DNA of 64,000 nucleotides from JAZKFT01 sp040386335 (GCA_040386335.1 JAZKFT010000027.1:1-64000); one strand, 5' to 3'; shown: positions 1 to 8,884, counted from the first letter of the stretch. A program made the numbers and translations. The notes: a model not told the origin generated them from the letters alone.

Positions 1-43
1 GAATGTAGCACATTTAAAAAGGTATTTCGGTAAAGGCTCACAG

Positions 44-74
44 TCAGTGGTCGGTGAGGACGCCGACCACGGCC
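44..74. repeat. Right end of a REPIN/MITE-like element (copy A, partial)
   Basis: A 31-bp terminus with an internal palindrome (GTGGTCGGTG, 4-nt loop AGGA, then an arm with one change) matches the right ends of the copies at 8885-9042 and 9593-9748. Bases 1-43 do not obviously match the interior of those copies, so this is either a diverged copy or a solo end. It lies 36 bp beyond the end of the fucose operon. The window starts too close to see a left end. Confidence 0.7.
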
Positions 75-110
75 TCTAATGGTCTGGACATTGGCCACGG
101 CATCAGAAAA

Positions 111-1133
111 TCACCTCAGAACATCATTTTCCAACAGTCCCTTTTCTACCATTGCTTCCCAAAACTCAGCTGGAATTTTTTTCGTGGCCATCTCAATATT
201 GCCCTTCACTTTTCCCGGCTTCGTGGTGCTTAAGGCTACACTTTTGATACCCGGAATATTAAAACCAAAATTAAAGCAGGCTTCCGCAGGTTGCATTCCA
301 AACTCCTTGCAAAGCGCAAAAAAATCATCCCGCCATTTGTATAGTGCCTTGCCTGCTTCTGTGTTTTTATCCACCTCCTGGTAATTATAAAAATCGCTGC
401 CGATCAGGAAGCCACCATTAAAAACGGCAGAGTTAATGACCGATACGCCTTTCTGTTCCAGCCCGGCAATAAACGCAATCAGTTCCTTGGGATGGCTATG
501 CAGGGTAAGGCTGTTTGCGATCATCACCCAGTCCAGTTGCACATCGCCTGCGATTCTTTGAATGACTTTCCATTGCTTACTGCCCACACCAATACCGGTT
601 ACTTTTCCCTGCTCTTTTAATTCTGTCAAAGCCCGGTAGGCGTCTAAAATATCCTGGTAGCGCCTGGCCTCATCAGCTGCGTCAGTTGCTGCTGCGAGGT
701 ACTCATCGGGGTCATGTATGGAAGCCATTTGCGAATCGTAGTCTCCCAGTAGTTCATTGCCCTGGTGGAAACATTCGAGGATGCCATCGTAGCTTATTTT
801 TTGCACGGCATCATTCTTCATGTCCTTCCAGATATCCCTTTCAAATGTAGGCTCGGGGGTAGTGAGTTCCGTTTGGTACCAGGCCAGCTTGTTACTGATG
901 ATCACTTCGTTTGGCTTTACGCCCAACTCCTTTAAAGCCTTTCCCAGCACCTCTAAAGCCAGGCCGGCGCCATATTTCCCGGCACTGTCAAAAACCGGAA
1001 TGCCCGGAGAATGACGCACACATTCGCTAACGATGGCCAGCTTGGTTTCGTAAGGTGTGGCTTCGTAAATATTGCCGAGGCAACTGGTGCCAAACATCAC
1101 CGGTGGTAAGGTCATTTTTTGCGGTTCGCTCAT
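111..1133 (-). CDS. Aldo-keto reductase, L-fucose (D-threo-aldose) 1-dehydrogenase type
   Basis: The 340-residue protein belongs to the aldo-keto reductase superfamily and resembles the D-threo-aldose/L-fucose dehydrogenase branch. The catalytic tetrad can be read as D49, Y54 (in AGKYGAG), K82 (SNKLA) and H140 (in IHDPDEY). The family oxidises the C1 hydroxyl of L-fucose or related sugars to a lactone with NAD(P)+. It is the last gene of a four-gene minus-strand operon and starts 14 nt after the amidohydrolase stop. The context (fucose-type permease, mutarotase, lactonase) supports L-fucose as substrate, but L-galactose or D-arabinose are possible from sequence alone. Length and motifs look intact. 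Confidence 0.85.
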   Translation of the reverse strand: MSEPQKMTLPPVMFGTSCLGNIYEATPYETKLAIVSECVRHSPGIPVFDSAGKYGAGLALEVLGKALKELGVKPNEVIISNKLAWYQTELTTPEPTFERDIWKDMKNDAVQKISYDGILECFHQGNELLGDYDSQMASIHDPDEYLAAATDAADEARRYQDILDAYRALTELKEQGKVTGIGVGSKQWKVIQRIAGDVQLDWVMIANSLTLHSHPKELIAFIAGLEQKGVSVINSAVFNGGFLIGSDFYNYQEVDKNTEAGKALYKWRDDFFALCKEFGMQPAEACFNFGFNIPGIKSVALSTTKPGKVKGNIEMATKKIPAEFWEAMVEKGLLENDVLR

Positions 1134-1147
1134 AGTATATGTTACAT

Positions 1148-1981
1148 TTATAGGCTGTAAAATCGGGTTGCATTTTCACCAAAAAGAGCTTCCTGTTCAG
1201 CAGGTGAAAATGAGGAGAAATATTGTTGAACAATGCCCAGCATTTTTCCATAATCAGCCGCCACCAAACATACCGGCCAGTCGCTGCCAAACATGATTCT
1301 GCTGGTTCCAAATGCCGCCACAACAGTATCGAGATAGGGTGTAAAATCTTCCGGTTTCCAAAGATGATAATCCGCCTCGGTTATCGTGCCGCTTATTTTA
1401 CAATGCACATTTGGGTATTGTGCAATGGCGGTCATATCCTCCTTCCATTCATCTATTAACCCTGCCTTGATATAGGGCTTGGCTATATGATCTATTACAA
1501 ACCGTTGCTCCGGAAATTGTTTCACCAATTCTATGGCAGCCTTGAGGTGTTTAGGGAAGATGAGGATGTCGTAAGTAAAACCAAATTCGTGTAATGACGC
1601 GATGCCGTTCAGGAATGCGGGTTGTAACATAAATCCGGGTTCCTCACCCTGCAGCACATGCCTGAAACCCTTGATGGCACTGAATTGCGCATAGTGCGCT
1701 AACCTTTCGGTGATATTATCTGCTCTCAAATCAACCCAGCCAACAATGCCTTTGATAAATGAATTTTCCTTGGCCAGCTGTAGTAAAAAATCTGTTTCAG
1801 CTTCGGTCTGATCGGCCTGTACTGCCACGCAACCATCAATACCATTTGCTGATAAAACCGGCATTAGATCTTGCGGCAAAAAATCCTTTCGGATCACGGC
1901 CATTTCATCATCTATCCAATCATGTTTTTGAGCATTGTAATGCCAAAAATGTTGGTGACAATCTATGCGTTTATTTTCCAT
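1148..1981 (-). CDS. Amidohydrolase, probable L-fuconolactone hydrolase
   Basis: This 277-residue protein is a TIM-barrel amidohydrolase of the COG3618 type. The N-terminal metal motif DCHQHFW (H9, H11) and the late FGSDWPV motif with its catalytic Asp are both visible. Members of this family open sugar lactones such as L-fucono-1,5-lactone and L-rhamnonolactone. In this operon it would hydrolyse the lactone made by the downstream aldo-keto reductase. It starts 4 nt after the mutarotase stop, which suggests translational coupling. There is no signal peptide, so it is cytoplasmic. The substrate is inferred from context. Confidence 0.85.
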   Translation of the reverse strand: MENKRIDCHQHFWHYNAQKHDWIDDEMAVIRKDFLPQDLMPVLSANGIDGCVAVQADQTEAETDFLLQLAKENSFIKGIVGWVDLRADNITERLAHYAQFSAIKGFRHVLQGEEPGFMLQPAFLNGIASLHEFGFTYDILIFPKHLKAAIELVKQFPEQRFVIDHIAKPYIKAGLIDEWKEDMTAIAQYPNVHCKISGTITEADYHLWKPEDFTPYLDTVVAAFGTSRIMFGSDWPVCLVAADYGKMLGIVQQYFSSFSPAEQEALFGENATRFYSL

Positions 1982-1985
1982 GCAA

Positions 1986-2321
1986 TTACGGGTTCAATTC
2001 AAATATCTTGTCCATAAATATCCATTTCTCGCCTTCTTTTGCCCAGGGCAGGGCCAGCTGGAATTTCCACATCAATGCTTCCCATTCCTGCACCTTTGGG
2101 TTCGCGGCATCCATTGCTGCTTTGCGTTCAAAGCTAAAAGTTTCGTCGGTGTCTATGATCATAAAAAGGCGATTTCCTGTACGGTAAATATCAAGGTTGA
2201 TAATACCGGCATCCGTGATACTTTTCTTTATTTCCGGCCACACGTTTTGATGATAGGCTTCATATTCAGCTATCAGGGCGGGATCGTCTACCAGATCAAG
2301 GGCAAGGCAATAACGGTTCAT
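1986..2321 (-). CDS. L-rhamnose/L-fucose mutarotase family protein
   Basis: This small protein (111 residues) has the dimeric alpha/beta-barrel mutarotase pattern of the RhaM family: MNRYCLALDL at the start, H24 in YHQNVWPEI as the likely catalytic residue, and conserved Trp residues near the C-terminus (LMWKFQ, GEKWIFMD). The family interconverts alpha and beta anomers of 6-deoxy sugars. Here it probably supplies the anomer used by the dehydrogenase of the same operon. It lies 16 nt after the permease stop. The family does not cleanly separate rhamnose from fucose specificity, so the fucose assignment rests on the neighbours. Confidence 0.85.
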   Translation of the reverse strand: MNRYCLALDLVDDPALIAEYEAYHQNVWPEIKKSITDAGIINLDIYRTGNRLFMIIDTDETFSFERKAAMDAANPKVQEWEALMWKFQLALPWAKEGEKWIFMDKIFELNP

Positions 2322-2337
2322 GATGTGCTTGATAAAA

Positions 2338-3633
2338 TTAGGCTGATGTATTTTTTACTTTATATCCACTGAAACCATACCATGCCACTACTGCAAAGCA
2401 AACCAGCGGAACAACATATCCGTATTGAATATTTTTAGTCACATCGGCTATTTTACCCAAAATCAAAGGCAACAAGGCCCCGCCAACAATGGCCATGATG
2501 ATCAGGCTACTACCCATTTTTGTGTCGGTAGAGTTTAAACCTTTAATTCCTAATGCAAAAATGGTGGGGAACATGATGGACATAAAAAAGGAGATGCCAA
2601 TCAAAGCATAGATTACGATAATACCGGAGGAGAAAACCACCAGCACCGAAAGTGCAATATTAATCAGTGCATAAATAGCCAGCAAGCGGTTGGGGGCAAC
2701 AAATTTCATAAAAAAAGTTCCGGCAAACCGGCCCAATACAAAGGCTGCACCGTAGCCATACCCCAGGTAGTCTGAAGCTGTTTTTTCGTCCATTTCCACA
2801 GCATTTCTTGCCACATTAATAAAGAAACTACCCACACATACCTGCGCACCCACGTAAAAAAACTGGGCAATGACCGCACCCCGCAAATGAAGGAAGTTCA
2901 GGATTTTTCCAAATCCAGTTGGGTTCTCGCCAGTGTCCTTGCTATCCGGCAGTTTTGTAAAATAGAAAATGGCCGCTATCACCAAAATGATAATGCCGAT
3001 AATGAGATAAGGCATTTTTACCCTGTCCGCTTCCGACTGCAGGTATACGGCGAGATCCGTCGCGGACATAGCATTTGTTTGAGCTTCGGTATATTCAGTG
3101 CCTGACAAAATAAACCGGCCACCAACCAAGGGGGCCAGCAACACAGCAAGACCATTAAAAGATTGGGCAAAGTTGAGCCTTTGGGTTGAAGTGGCGGGGT
3201 CGCCCAGGATGGTGGCATAGGGGTTTGCAGCTGTTTCTAAAAAAGTAAGCCCACTCGCCACGATGAACAACGCCCCCAGGAAAAAAATATACTTGTTGGT
3301 ATTCGCTGCAGGCAAAAACAGAAAGCAACCAATAGCAAACAAGAATAGCCCGAGAATAATACCAGCCTTAAAACCATATTTGCGCATGACAAAGCCAGCG
3401 GGTAAAGCCATTAAAAAATAAGCGATGAAAACCGAGGAATCCACCAGGGATGATTCTACATAGCTCAGCCGGAATGTCTTTCTTAAATGCGGTATCAGTA
3501 CAGGATCCAGGTTATGGATAAATCCCCAAAAAAAGAAAAGGCTTGTTACCAGGATAAATGGCAATAAAAATTTCTGTTTTGTTCCATCGGATGCAGACAC
3601 AGGTATCGCTGCTTGTTGGGTAGGCAAAGCCAT
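2338..3633 (-). CDS. fucP: MFS sugar permease, FucP type (L-fucose:H+ symporter family)
   Basis: This is a 431-residue major facilitator protein with about twelve hydrophobic segments and an N-terminal motif typical of the FucP branch (FFFWGFIHNLDPVLIPHL). It imports L-fucose or a similar sugar across the inner membrane. I chose the ATG at 3633. The reading frame stays open to an ATG at 3693, but those 20 extra residues are not hydrophobic in the family manner. It is the first gene of the fucose operon and divergent from the CE15 esterase gene. No Shine-Dalgarno sequence is evident, as is usual in Bacteroidota. Confidence 0.88.
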   Translation of the reverse strand: MALPTQQAAIPVSASDGTKQKFLLPFILVTSLFFFWGFIHNLDPVLIPHLRKTFRLSYVESSLVDSSVFIAYFLMALPAGFVMRKYGFKAGIILGLFLFAIGCFLFLPAANTNKYIFFLGALFIVASGLTFLETAANPYATILGDPATSTQRLNFAQSFNGLAVLLAPLVGGRFILSGTEYTEAQTNAMSATDLAVYLQSEADRVKMPYLIIGIIILVIAAIFYFTKLPDSKDTGENPTGFGKILNFLHLRGAVIAQFFYVGAQVCVGSFFINVARNAVEMDEKTASDYLGYGYGAAFVLGRFAGTFFMKFVAPNRLLAIYALINIALSVLVVFSSGIIVIYALIGISFFMSIMFPTIFALGIKGLNSTDTKMGSSLIIMAIVGGALLPLILGKIADVTKNIQYGYVVPLVCFAVVAWYGFSGYKVKNTSA

Positions 3634-3800
3634 CGCTAAATGAATTTTTTTGAAGTTGAAAAAGAGTTGGTGCAGTTCTAAAAACTCCACCAAAGTAAGG
3701 ATTAAAACTATTAGTGTACAGCCTACAGTTTTTCACCGCCATATTCCAAATTGTAGTTACAATATGCACGGGCATAACCAATCCCCCAAAAGCAGAATTG

Positions 3801-3827
3801 CTATATCCTGTTAATGTCAGGATATAG
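3801..3827. promoter_or_regulatory. Perfect 10-bp inverted repeat between divergent genes
   Basis: The arms CTATATCCTG (3801-3810) and CAGGATATAG (3818-3827) flank a 7-nt loop in the gap between the divergent fucP and CE15 esterase genes. With no T-tract it is a better candidate for an operator than for a terminator. No regulator is encoded nearby. The right arm also occurs at 39471-39480 in another palindrome. Confidence 0.4.
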
Positions 3828-3883
3828 TACATTCAATGCCCGGAGCCTTGTGAAAGCCGGCTATCAATTAATAATATCCCTGT

Positions 3884-5170
3884 ATGAAGATTTACCTGCT
3901 TTTTACCGGTGCCTTTTTTGCCTGCATGACGCTGTTTGCCCAGAAAGAAAATCTTAGTAAAACCTCAGCCGGGTTCCCGGTTAATTATGAGGAAGATTCA
4001 GTGGGCAACTATACCCTGCCAGATTTATTGACGCTTAATAATGGCGATAAAATAACTGATGCCAGATCCTGGACGCAGCAACGCCGCCCGGAACTCGTAA
4101 AGCTGGTGGAATCGATTCAGTACGGCAAAATGCCAGGGCGCCCTGCTGATATGTATTTTGAAGTAACCGATAAAGGCACACCAGCTTTTAACGGCAAGGC
4201 TACCCGCAAACAGGTTTCTGTATATTTTACAAAAAATGAGTCCGATCATAAAATGGACCTGCTCATTTACCTTCCTGCAAATGCACAGGGACCGGTCCCC
4301 TTGCTATTGAACATTTCCTTTGCTGCCGTTAACCAAATAACAGATGATCCGGGCGTTAAAATTGGTTCTTTATGGACCAGGGAAGGTAAAAAAATACGAG
4401 CCGACCAGCCTTCAAGATTTGGTAAAATGGATATCGAACAATTCGCAGCTGCCGGTATTGGTTATGCCTGCGTTTATTATGGTGATATCGAACCCGATTT
4501 TAAAGACGGCATAAAATATGGCATCAGGAGTTTATATCTGAAGCCCGGCCAGGCGACACCTGCTCCAGATGAATGGGGTGCCATCTCCGCCTGGGCCTGG
4601 GGGCTTAGCCGGGCAATGGATTATTTTGAAACCGATAAGCAAATAGACGCAAAACGGGTGGCAGTGCAAGGTGCATCGCGGTTGGGTAAAACCGTGTTAT
4701 GGACGGGCATCAATGACACCAGGTTCAAAATGGTGATCGCCAGCATTTCAGGCGAAGGCGGCGCTGCATTGGCCCGGCGCAATTATGGCGAAAACATAAA
4801 GCATATCACCGACACTTCCCGATACTATTACCAGTTTGCGCCTAACTATCATACCTACGCCCCGGATCCGGACAAATTACCTTTCGATGCACATGCTCTC
4901 ATAGCATTGATGGCGCCCAGGCCCTTGCTGCTTCAAACCGGCGACACGGATTACTGGAGCGATCCCAAAGGCGAATTTCTTTCAGCGGTGGCGGCGACGC
5001 CTGTATACAAACTGTTCGGTCTTAATGGACCTGGAAATGCACCCATGCCAGCAGCTAATGACGCTTCTTTGATGATGAATCCATTAGGATATTATATGCA
5101 CGCCGGTGGCCATACTGTACTTCTGGAAGATTGGAAACTGTTTATCGGGTATATGAAAAATTTTCTATGA
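3884..5170 (+). CDS. Secreted CE15-type glucuronoyl esterase-like hydrolase
   Basis: The 428-residue alpha/beta-hydrolase begins with a signal peptide (cleavage likely after MTLFAQ). It matches the carbohydrate esterase family 15 pattern: nucleophile S265 in VQGASRLGKTVLW, probable acid E291 in ISGEGGAA, and H410 in HAGGHTVLLEDW. CE15 enzymes cleave ester bonds between 4-O-methyl-glucuronic acid of xylan and lignin alcohols. The usual GCSRxG elbow has Ala in place of Cys, which removes a disulfide partner known in some members. The gene stands alone, divergent from the fucose operon. A periplasmic or outer-surface location is likely. Substrate is inferred from family only. Confidence 0.85.
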   Translation: MKIYLLFTGAFFACMTLFAQKENLSKTSAGFPVNYEEDSVGNYTLPDLLTLNNGDKITDARSWTQQRRPELVKLVESIQYGKMPGRPADMYFEVTDKGTPAFNGKATRKQVSVYFTKNESDHKMDLLIYLPANAQGPVPLLLNISFAAVNQITDDPGVKIGSLWTREGKKIRADQPSRFGKMDIEQFAAAGIGYACVYYGDIEPDFKDGIKYGIRSLYLKPGQATPAPDEWGAISAWAWGLSRAMDYFETDKQIDAKRVAVQGASRLGKTVLWTGINDTRFKMVIASISGEGGAALARRNYGENIKHITDTSRYYYQFAPNYHTYAPDPDKLPFDAHALIALMAPRPLLLQTGDTDYWSDPKGEFLSAVAATPVYKLFGLNGPGNAPMPAANDASLMMNPLGYYMHAGGHTVLLEDWKLFIGYMKNFL

Positions 5171-5205
5171 CCCGCTGCTATTTAGCATTGTGACATTTTG
5201 GGCAC

Positions 5206-5239
5206 AAAAAAAGACCATCCTTTTGAGAATGATCTTTTT
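5206..5239 (-). terminator. Rho-independent terminator after tRNA-Glu
   Basis: Read on the minus strand, AAGATCATTCT and AGGATGGTCTT form a stem with two G-U pairs, followed by a run of seven T. It starts a few bases after the tRNA CCA end. The A-run on the other side could let it also end plus-strand transcripts from the CE15 gene, which stops at 5170. Confidence 0.7.
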
Positions 5240-5242
5240 ATC

Positions 5243-5317
5243 TGGTAGAGCGTACGGGAATCGAACCCGTGATTCCTCCGTGAAAGGGAGGTGTCTTAAC
5301 CCCTTGACCAACGCTCC
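5243..5317 (-). tRNA. tRNA-Glu (anticodon UUC)
   Basis: On the minus strand the cloverleaf is complete. The acceptor 5' strand GGAGCGT pairs with ACGCTCT, with a G-U at the top. The anticodon stem CCTCC/GGAGG encloses loop CTTTCAC with anticodon TTC. The T arm is ACGGGTTCGAATCCCGT. The CCA end is encoded. It is a single tRNA in the gap between the CE15 esterase and gap. Confidence 0.95.
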
Positions 5318-5572
5318 ATTTTGTTTAATGGGCTGCAAAAATAGGGTCTCATTCCTTTCGGGCAAATTTATTTTTCGCGCAAATTCGATTTTTTTCCGCC
5401 CGGTCAATACCAGCTTGCTTTCTGCCGCAACCGGTTGCGGGCGATATTGGGTACAAATACCCGTAAAAACTATGGGTTCAGGCAAAATATCATAGAAATA
5501 CTCTTGCCCAAAGGGCTTATTTTCGCGACACAAAAATTAAAACACCAATCTTCAATTTATTAATTCTTAGTT

Positions 5573-6580
5573 ATGAGCGTAAAAGTAGCAATCAATGGTT
5601 TTGGCCGCATCGGCCGCCTGGTATACCGCCAGATATTTAATATGGAAGGCATTGACGTTGTGGCCATTAACGACCTCACGTCACCAAAGGTTTTGGCGCA
5701 CCTGCTCAAGTACGACAGTGCCCAGGGTCGTTTTGATAAAAATGTAACCGCCGGCGAAGCGAGCATTACTGTAGAAGGCAACGAAATAAAAATATATGCC
5801 CAAAAAGATCCCGCACAAATTCCATGGGGAGCACACGATGTGGACGTAGTTTTGGAATGTACCGGCTTTTTTACCGACAAAGACAAATGCCAGGCCCATA
5901 TCACCGCAGGTGCCAAACGTGTAGTGATCTCCGCACCAGCTACAGGTGACCTGAAAACCATCGTATTTAATGTAAACCATAATATCCTGGATGGCAGCGA
6001 AACCGTTATTAGCTGCGCCAGTTGCACCACCAACTGCCTTGCCCCAATGGCACAGGTACTGGAAAATACCTATGGCATCGTAAATGGCCTGATGACAACC
6101 ATCCATGCCTATACCAATGATCAGAATACTCAGGATGCCCCGCATCCAAAAGGCGACTTGCGCCGTGCAAGGGCTGCTGCGCAGAATATTGTTCCAAACA
6201 GTACCGGTGCTGCTAAAGCAATCGGCCTTGTATTGCCTGCCTTGAAAGGTAAACTTGATGGAAGTGCCCAACGTGTGCCTACCATTACCGGATCACTAAC
6301 TGAACTGACTGTTGTGTTAGGTAAAAAAACAACTGTTGAAGAAGTAAACGCCGCCATGAAAGCAGCCAGCAACGAGAGTTATGGGTATACCGAAGATGAG
6401 ATCGTGAGCACTGATGTTATCGGTATCAGTTTTGGTTCTTTGTTCGATGCAACACAGACCCGTGTTCAAACTGTGGGTGATGTACAGTTGGTTCGCACGG
6501 TAAGTTGGTACGATAACGAGATGAGCTATGTAAGCCAGTTGGTTCGTACCGTTAACTATTTCGCGGGGCTTATCAGCTAA
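5573..6580 (+). CDS. gap: Glyceraldehyde-3-phosphate dehydrogenase, type I
   Basis: The 335-residue enzyme begins with the NAD-binding Rossmann motif VAINGFGRIGRL and carries the active-site segment SCASCTTNCLAP with catalytic C151. The NAD-ribose and C-terminal motif WYDNEMSYVSQLVRT is intact. It converts glyceraldehyde-3-phosphate to 1,3-bisphosphoglycerate in glycolysis and the reverse reaction in gluconeogenesis. The following genes are a lipoprotein and pgk, the next enzyme in the pathway, all on the same strand. Start and length agree with the family. Confidence 0.97.
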   Translation: MSVKVAINGFGRIGRLVYRQIFNMEGIDVVAINDLTSPKVLAHLLKYDSAQGRFDKNVTAGEASITVEGNEIKIYAQKDPAQIPWGAHDVDVVLECTGFFTDKDKCQAHITAGAKRVVISAPATGDLKTIVFNVNHNILDGSETVISCASCTTNCLAPMAQVLENTYGIVNGLMTTIHAYTNDQNTQDAPHPKGDLRRARAAAQNIVPNSTGAAKAIGLVLPALKGKLDGSAQRVPTITGSLTELTVVLGKKTTVEEVNAAMKAASNESYGYTEDEIVSTDVIGISFGSLFDATQTRVQTVGDVQLVRTVSWYDNEMSYVSQLVRTVNYFAGLIS

Positions 6581-6583
6581 TAT

Positions 6584-7420
6584 ATGCTTCATAAAATCAA
6601 CCCTTTTAAATGCTGTTCCTTAAAAAACAGCATTTATTTTTTTGCTGCAGTTGCAGCGATAGCAAGCCTCACCGGTTGCAGATTGGATCCTGAAAAGGAG
6701 TTGCAACAGGAATGGTATGTAACGGACTACCATACACCTTTGGCTGATGGTACCACCAGTAGCCCTGTTAATGTTCTAAAGCTGTATAAAAACGGCAAAT
6801 ACAGCCAGTTTGGAAACTATAGCAACTTTAGTTTTGGCATTTGGCGTTACGATAAAGACAAACACATATTCAGGCTGCATCCCCTGCAAACCAAACAGGA
6901 TATACTGGATAGTTATTATTACATCAACGAAATGAAACCAGGCTTTATGCAGGTGTCGCTATTTCGCAACCTGCCCATGAAGCCCGGGACGGAAGAACTG
7001 TTTTTCTCTTTGGAAGCGGCAGCAACAGGGAAAAGTTCTTTTGATCCGTACAAACCTGAAATGCATACCTGGCGGCAAAAACCCAGGCGCTCAGAAACGG
7101 ATCTGCAGATCAGTGAACGGGTGAAGGCCTACCTCATCTTTGTTAAGACAATGTACCAACACGCTATCGACCACAAGTTTCAATCAATTGCCATGAACTG
7201 GTATCCGCACCCGCTACGAATGCATTACGGCAATGGTGTGCGTATGGCCTACAGCGACGAGTTGGACGACTGGAATAGTTGCTTTTACGACTCGGTCCAG
7301 GCTGTGAAAGGATATCAATGCATCAGTGGCCCGTTTCAAAAGGTAAAGATCACACCCGGCAAAAGCAAGGCAGAACGTAACCTGGACATAGTGGAACAGT
7401 TACTACGGCAAATGAAATGA
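6584..7420 (+). CDS. Putative lipoprotein of unknown function between gap and pgk
   Basis: I do not recognise this 278-residue protein. A hydrophobic N-terminal segment (about residues 17-31) ends in a lipobox, LTGC, with C32 as the lipidation site. The body contains a short beta-rich region with W/Y residues (QEWYVTDYHTP, GIWRYDKDKH), like small lipocalin-like lipoproteins of Bacteroidota, then a charged C-terminal helix. It starts 3 nt after the gap stop, so co-transcription with gap is likely. An alternative internal start is possible because the N-terminus before the hydrophobic segment is long. A periplasm-facing outer-membrane lipoprotein is expected. Confidence 0.7.
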   Translation: MLHKINPFKCCSLKNSIYFFAAVAAIASLTGCRLDPEKELQQEWYVTDYHTPLADGTTSSPVNVLKLYKNGKYSQFGNYSNFSFGIWRYDKDKHIFRLHPLQTKQDILDSYYYINEMKPGFMQVSLFRNLPMKPGTEELFFSLEAAATGKSSFDPYKPEMHTWRQKPRRSETDLQISERVKAYLIFVKTMYQHAIDHKFQSIAMNWYPHPLRMHYGNGVRMAYSDELDDWNSCFYDSVQAVKGYQCISGPFQKVKITPGKSKAERNLDIVEQLLRQMK

Positions 7421-7437
7421 GTGTACCATAGGCTTGG

Positions 7438-7445
7438 TATATTTG
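7438..7445 (+). promoter_or_regulatory. Candidate -7 element (TAnnTTTG) for pgk
   Basis: TATATTTG matches the Bacteroidota -7 consensus and lies about 50 nt before the pgk start. No good TTG -33 element is seen 19 nt upstream, so support is partial. It would allow pgk to be transcribed separately from gap. Confidence 0.35.
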
Positions 7446-7493
7446 GGACCGGATTGAAATTTCAACATCATCATTCACAGAAAACAATATTAT

Positions 7494-8693
7494 ATGAGCA
7501 AATTCTCTTCTCACAACTTCGCTGGCCAAAAGGCCCTGGTACGCGTAGATTTCAACGTTCCGCTGAACGACCAGTTTGAAATTACCGATGATACCCGAAT
7601 GACCAGCACCATCCCCACCATTAAAAAAATATTGGCTGATGGTGGCAGTGCCATTTTGATGAGCCACCTGGGCAGGCCAAAGGATGGTCCCACCGATAAA
7701 TATTCTTTAAAGCACTTGGTAGCGCACCTGCACGAATTGCTGGGCGGTGAAACCAAAGTGTTTTTTGCCAAAGACTGCATTGGCGAACAGGCCTTTCTTA
7801 CCGCCAGTATGCTGGGTCCTGGCGAAGTGCTGCTGCTGGAAAACCTGCGTTTTTACAAAGAAGAAGAAAAAGGGGATGAAGCCTTTGCAGAGAAATTGAG
7901 TAAGCTGGGCACCGTGTATGTAAATGATGCCTTTGGCACTGCACACCGTGCACATGCCAGCACCGCCGTCATCGCAAAGTTTTTCCCGGGCGATAAAAAA
8001 ATGTTTGGCCTGCTAATGGAGGCCGAGGTGATCAGCGCCGAAAAAGTGTTGCATGAAGCACAGAAACCATTCACTGCAATCATCGGCGGTGCCAAAGTGA
8101 GCGATAAGATTTTGATTATAGAAATGTTACTGGATAAAGCCACAGATATCATCATCGGCGGCGGCATGGCCTACACTTTTATGAAAGCCCGTGGCGGACA
8201 GATCGGCAACAGCCTTTGTGAAGAAGATCGCCTGCAAACAGCCACCGACTTGCTGGCCAAAGCCACCGAAAAAGGCGTAAGCATCCACCTGCCCGAAGAC
8301 AGCGTGATCGCCGACAAATTTGCTGCAGATGCCAATACCGAAGTACGGCAAAGCGATGCCATACCAGCCGGTTGGATGGGACTGGATATCGGCCCAAAAG
8401 CTTGTGGCATTTTTGCCGAAGTCATCCGCCGCAGCAAAACCGTTTTATGGAATGGCCCCATGGGTGTTTTTGAAATGGAAAAATTCCAGGCGGGTACCAA
8501 AGCCATTGCAGAAGCCGTAGCTGAAGCTACTGGCAACGGGGCTTTCAGCCTTGTAGGCGGTGGTGATAGTGTGGCTGCAGTTAACCAGTTTGGCTTTGCT
8601 GAGAAAGTGAGCTATGTAAGTACTGGCGGCGGTGCTATGCTGGAATATTTTGAAGGGAAAGTATTACCGGGGATTGCAGCGATTAGTGAGTAG
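7494..8693 (+). CDS. pgk: Phosphoglycerate kinase
   Basis: The 399-residue enzyme has the full set of family motifs: the substrate region VRVDFNVPL near the N-terminus, SHLGRP, GTAHRAHAS, the hinge region GGAKVSDK, the nucleotide site WNGPMGVFE, and the C-terminal GGGDSVAA. It transfers phosphate from 1,3-bisphosphoglycerate to ADP in glycolysis. The gap-lipoprotein-pgk order links two consecutive glycolytic steps. Length and start agree with the family. The gene ends about 36 bp before the first element of the repeat cluster. Confidence 0.97.
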   Translation: MSKFSSHNFAGQKALVRVDFNVPLNDQFEITDDTRMTSTIPTIKKILADGGSAILMSHLGRPKDGPTDKYSLKHLVAHLHELLGGETKVFFAKDCIGEQAFLTASMLGPGEVLLLENLRFYKEEEKGDEAFAEKLSKLGTVYVNDAFGTAHRAHASTAVIAKFFPGDKKMFGLLMEAEVISAEKVLHEAQKPFTAIIGGAKVSDKILIIEMLLDKATDIIIGGGMAYTFMKARGGQIGNSLCEEDRLQTATDLLAKATEKGVSIHLPEDSVIADKFAADANTEVRQSDAIPAGWMGLDIGPKACGIFAEVIRRSKTVLWNGPMGVFEMEKFQAGTKAIAEAVAEATGNGAFSLVGGGDSVAAVNQFGFAEKVSYVSTGGGAMLEYFEGKVLPGIAAISE

Positions 8694-8728
8694 GAGGAAA
8701 TCTTGTCAAATTATTTATGACTTTCGGC

Positions 8729-8860
8729 CGCCGTGGTCGGTGTCCCCACCGACCACTGAATGTAAACCACCAGGAATAATATTTTAGTACGGAGTAACAA
8801 CCTTTTCAATACAGTTCAAAACAATGAAAATATCATACAAGGAGTCGTCAAAGTCAGTGG
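8729..8860 (+). repeat. REPIN/MITE-like element, copy B (decayed right end)
   Basis: The left terminus (8729-8759) carries the palindrome GTGGTCGGTG/CACCGACCAC. The interior is recognisably related to copies C and D (shared CAACCTTTTCAATAC, GGTTCAAAACAAT-like text). The right end is recognisable only to TCAGTGG at 8854-8860 and then decays. The ten bases before it (ATGACTTTC plus one) recur before copy C, which suggests that B and C arose by tandem duplication. Confidence 0.75.
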
Positions 8861-8884
8861 CTGACATGTATCTATGACTTTCAG

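Noticed and set aside
5190..5533. Protein-coding frames over and around the tRNA-Glu gene on both strands
   Set aside because: They overlap a complete tRNA and its terminator and show no protein features.
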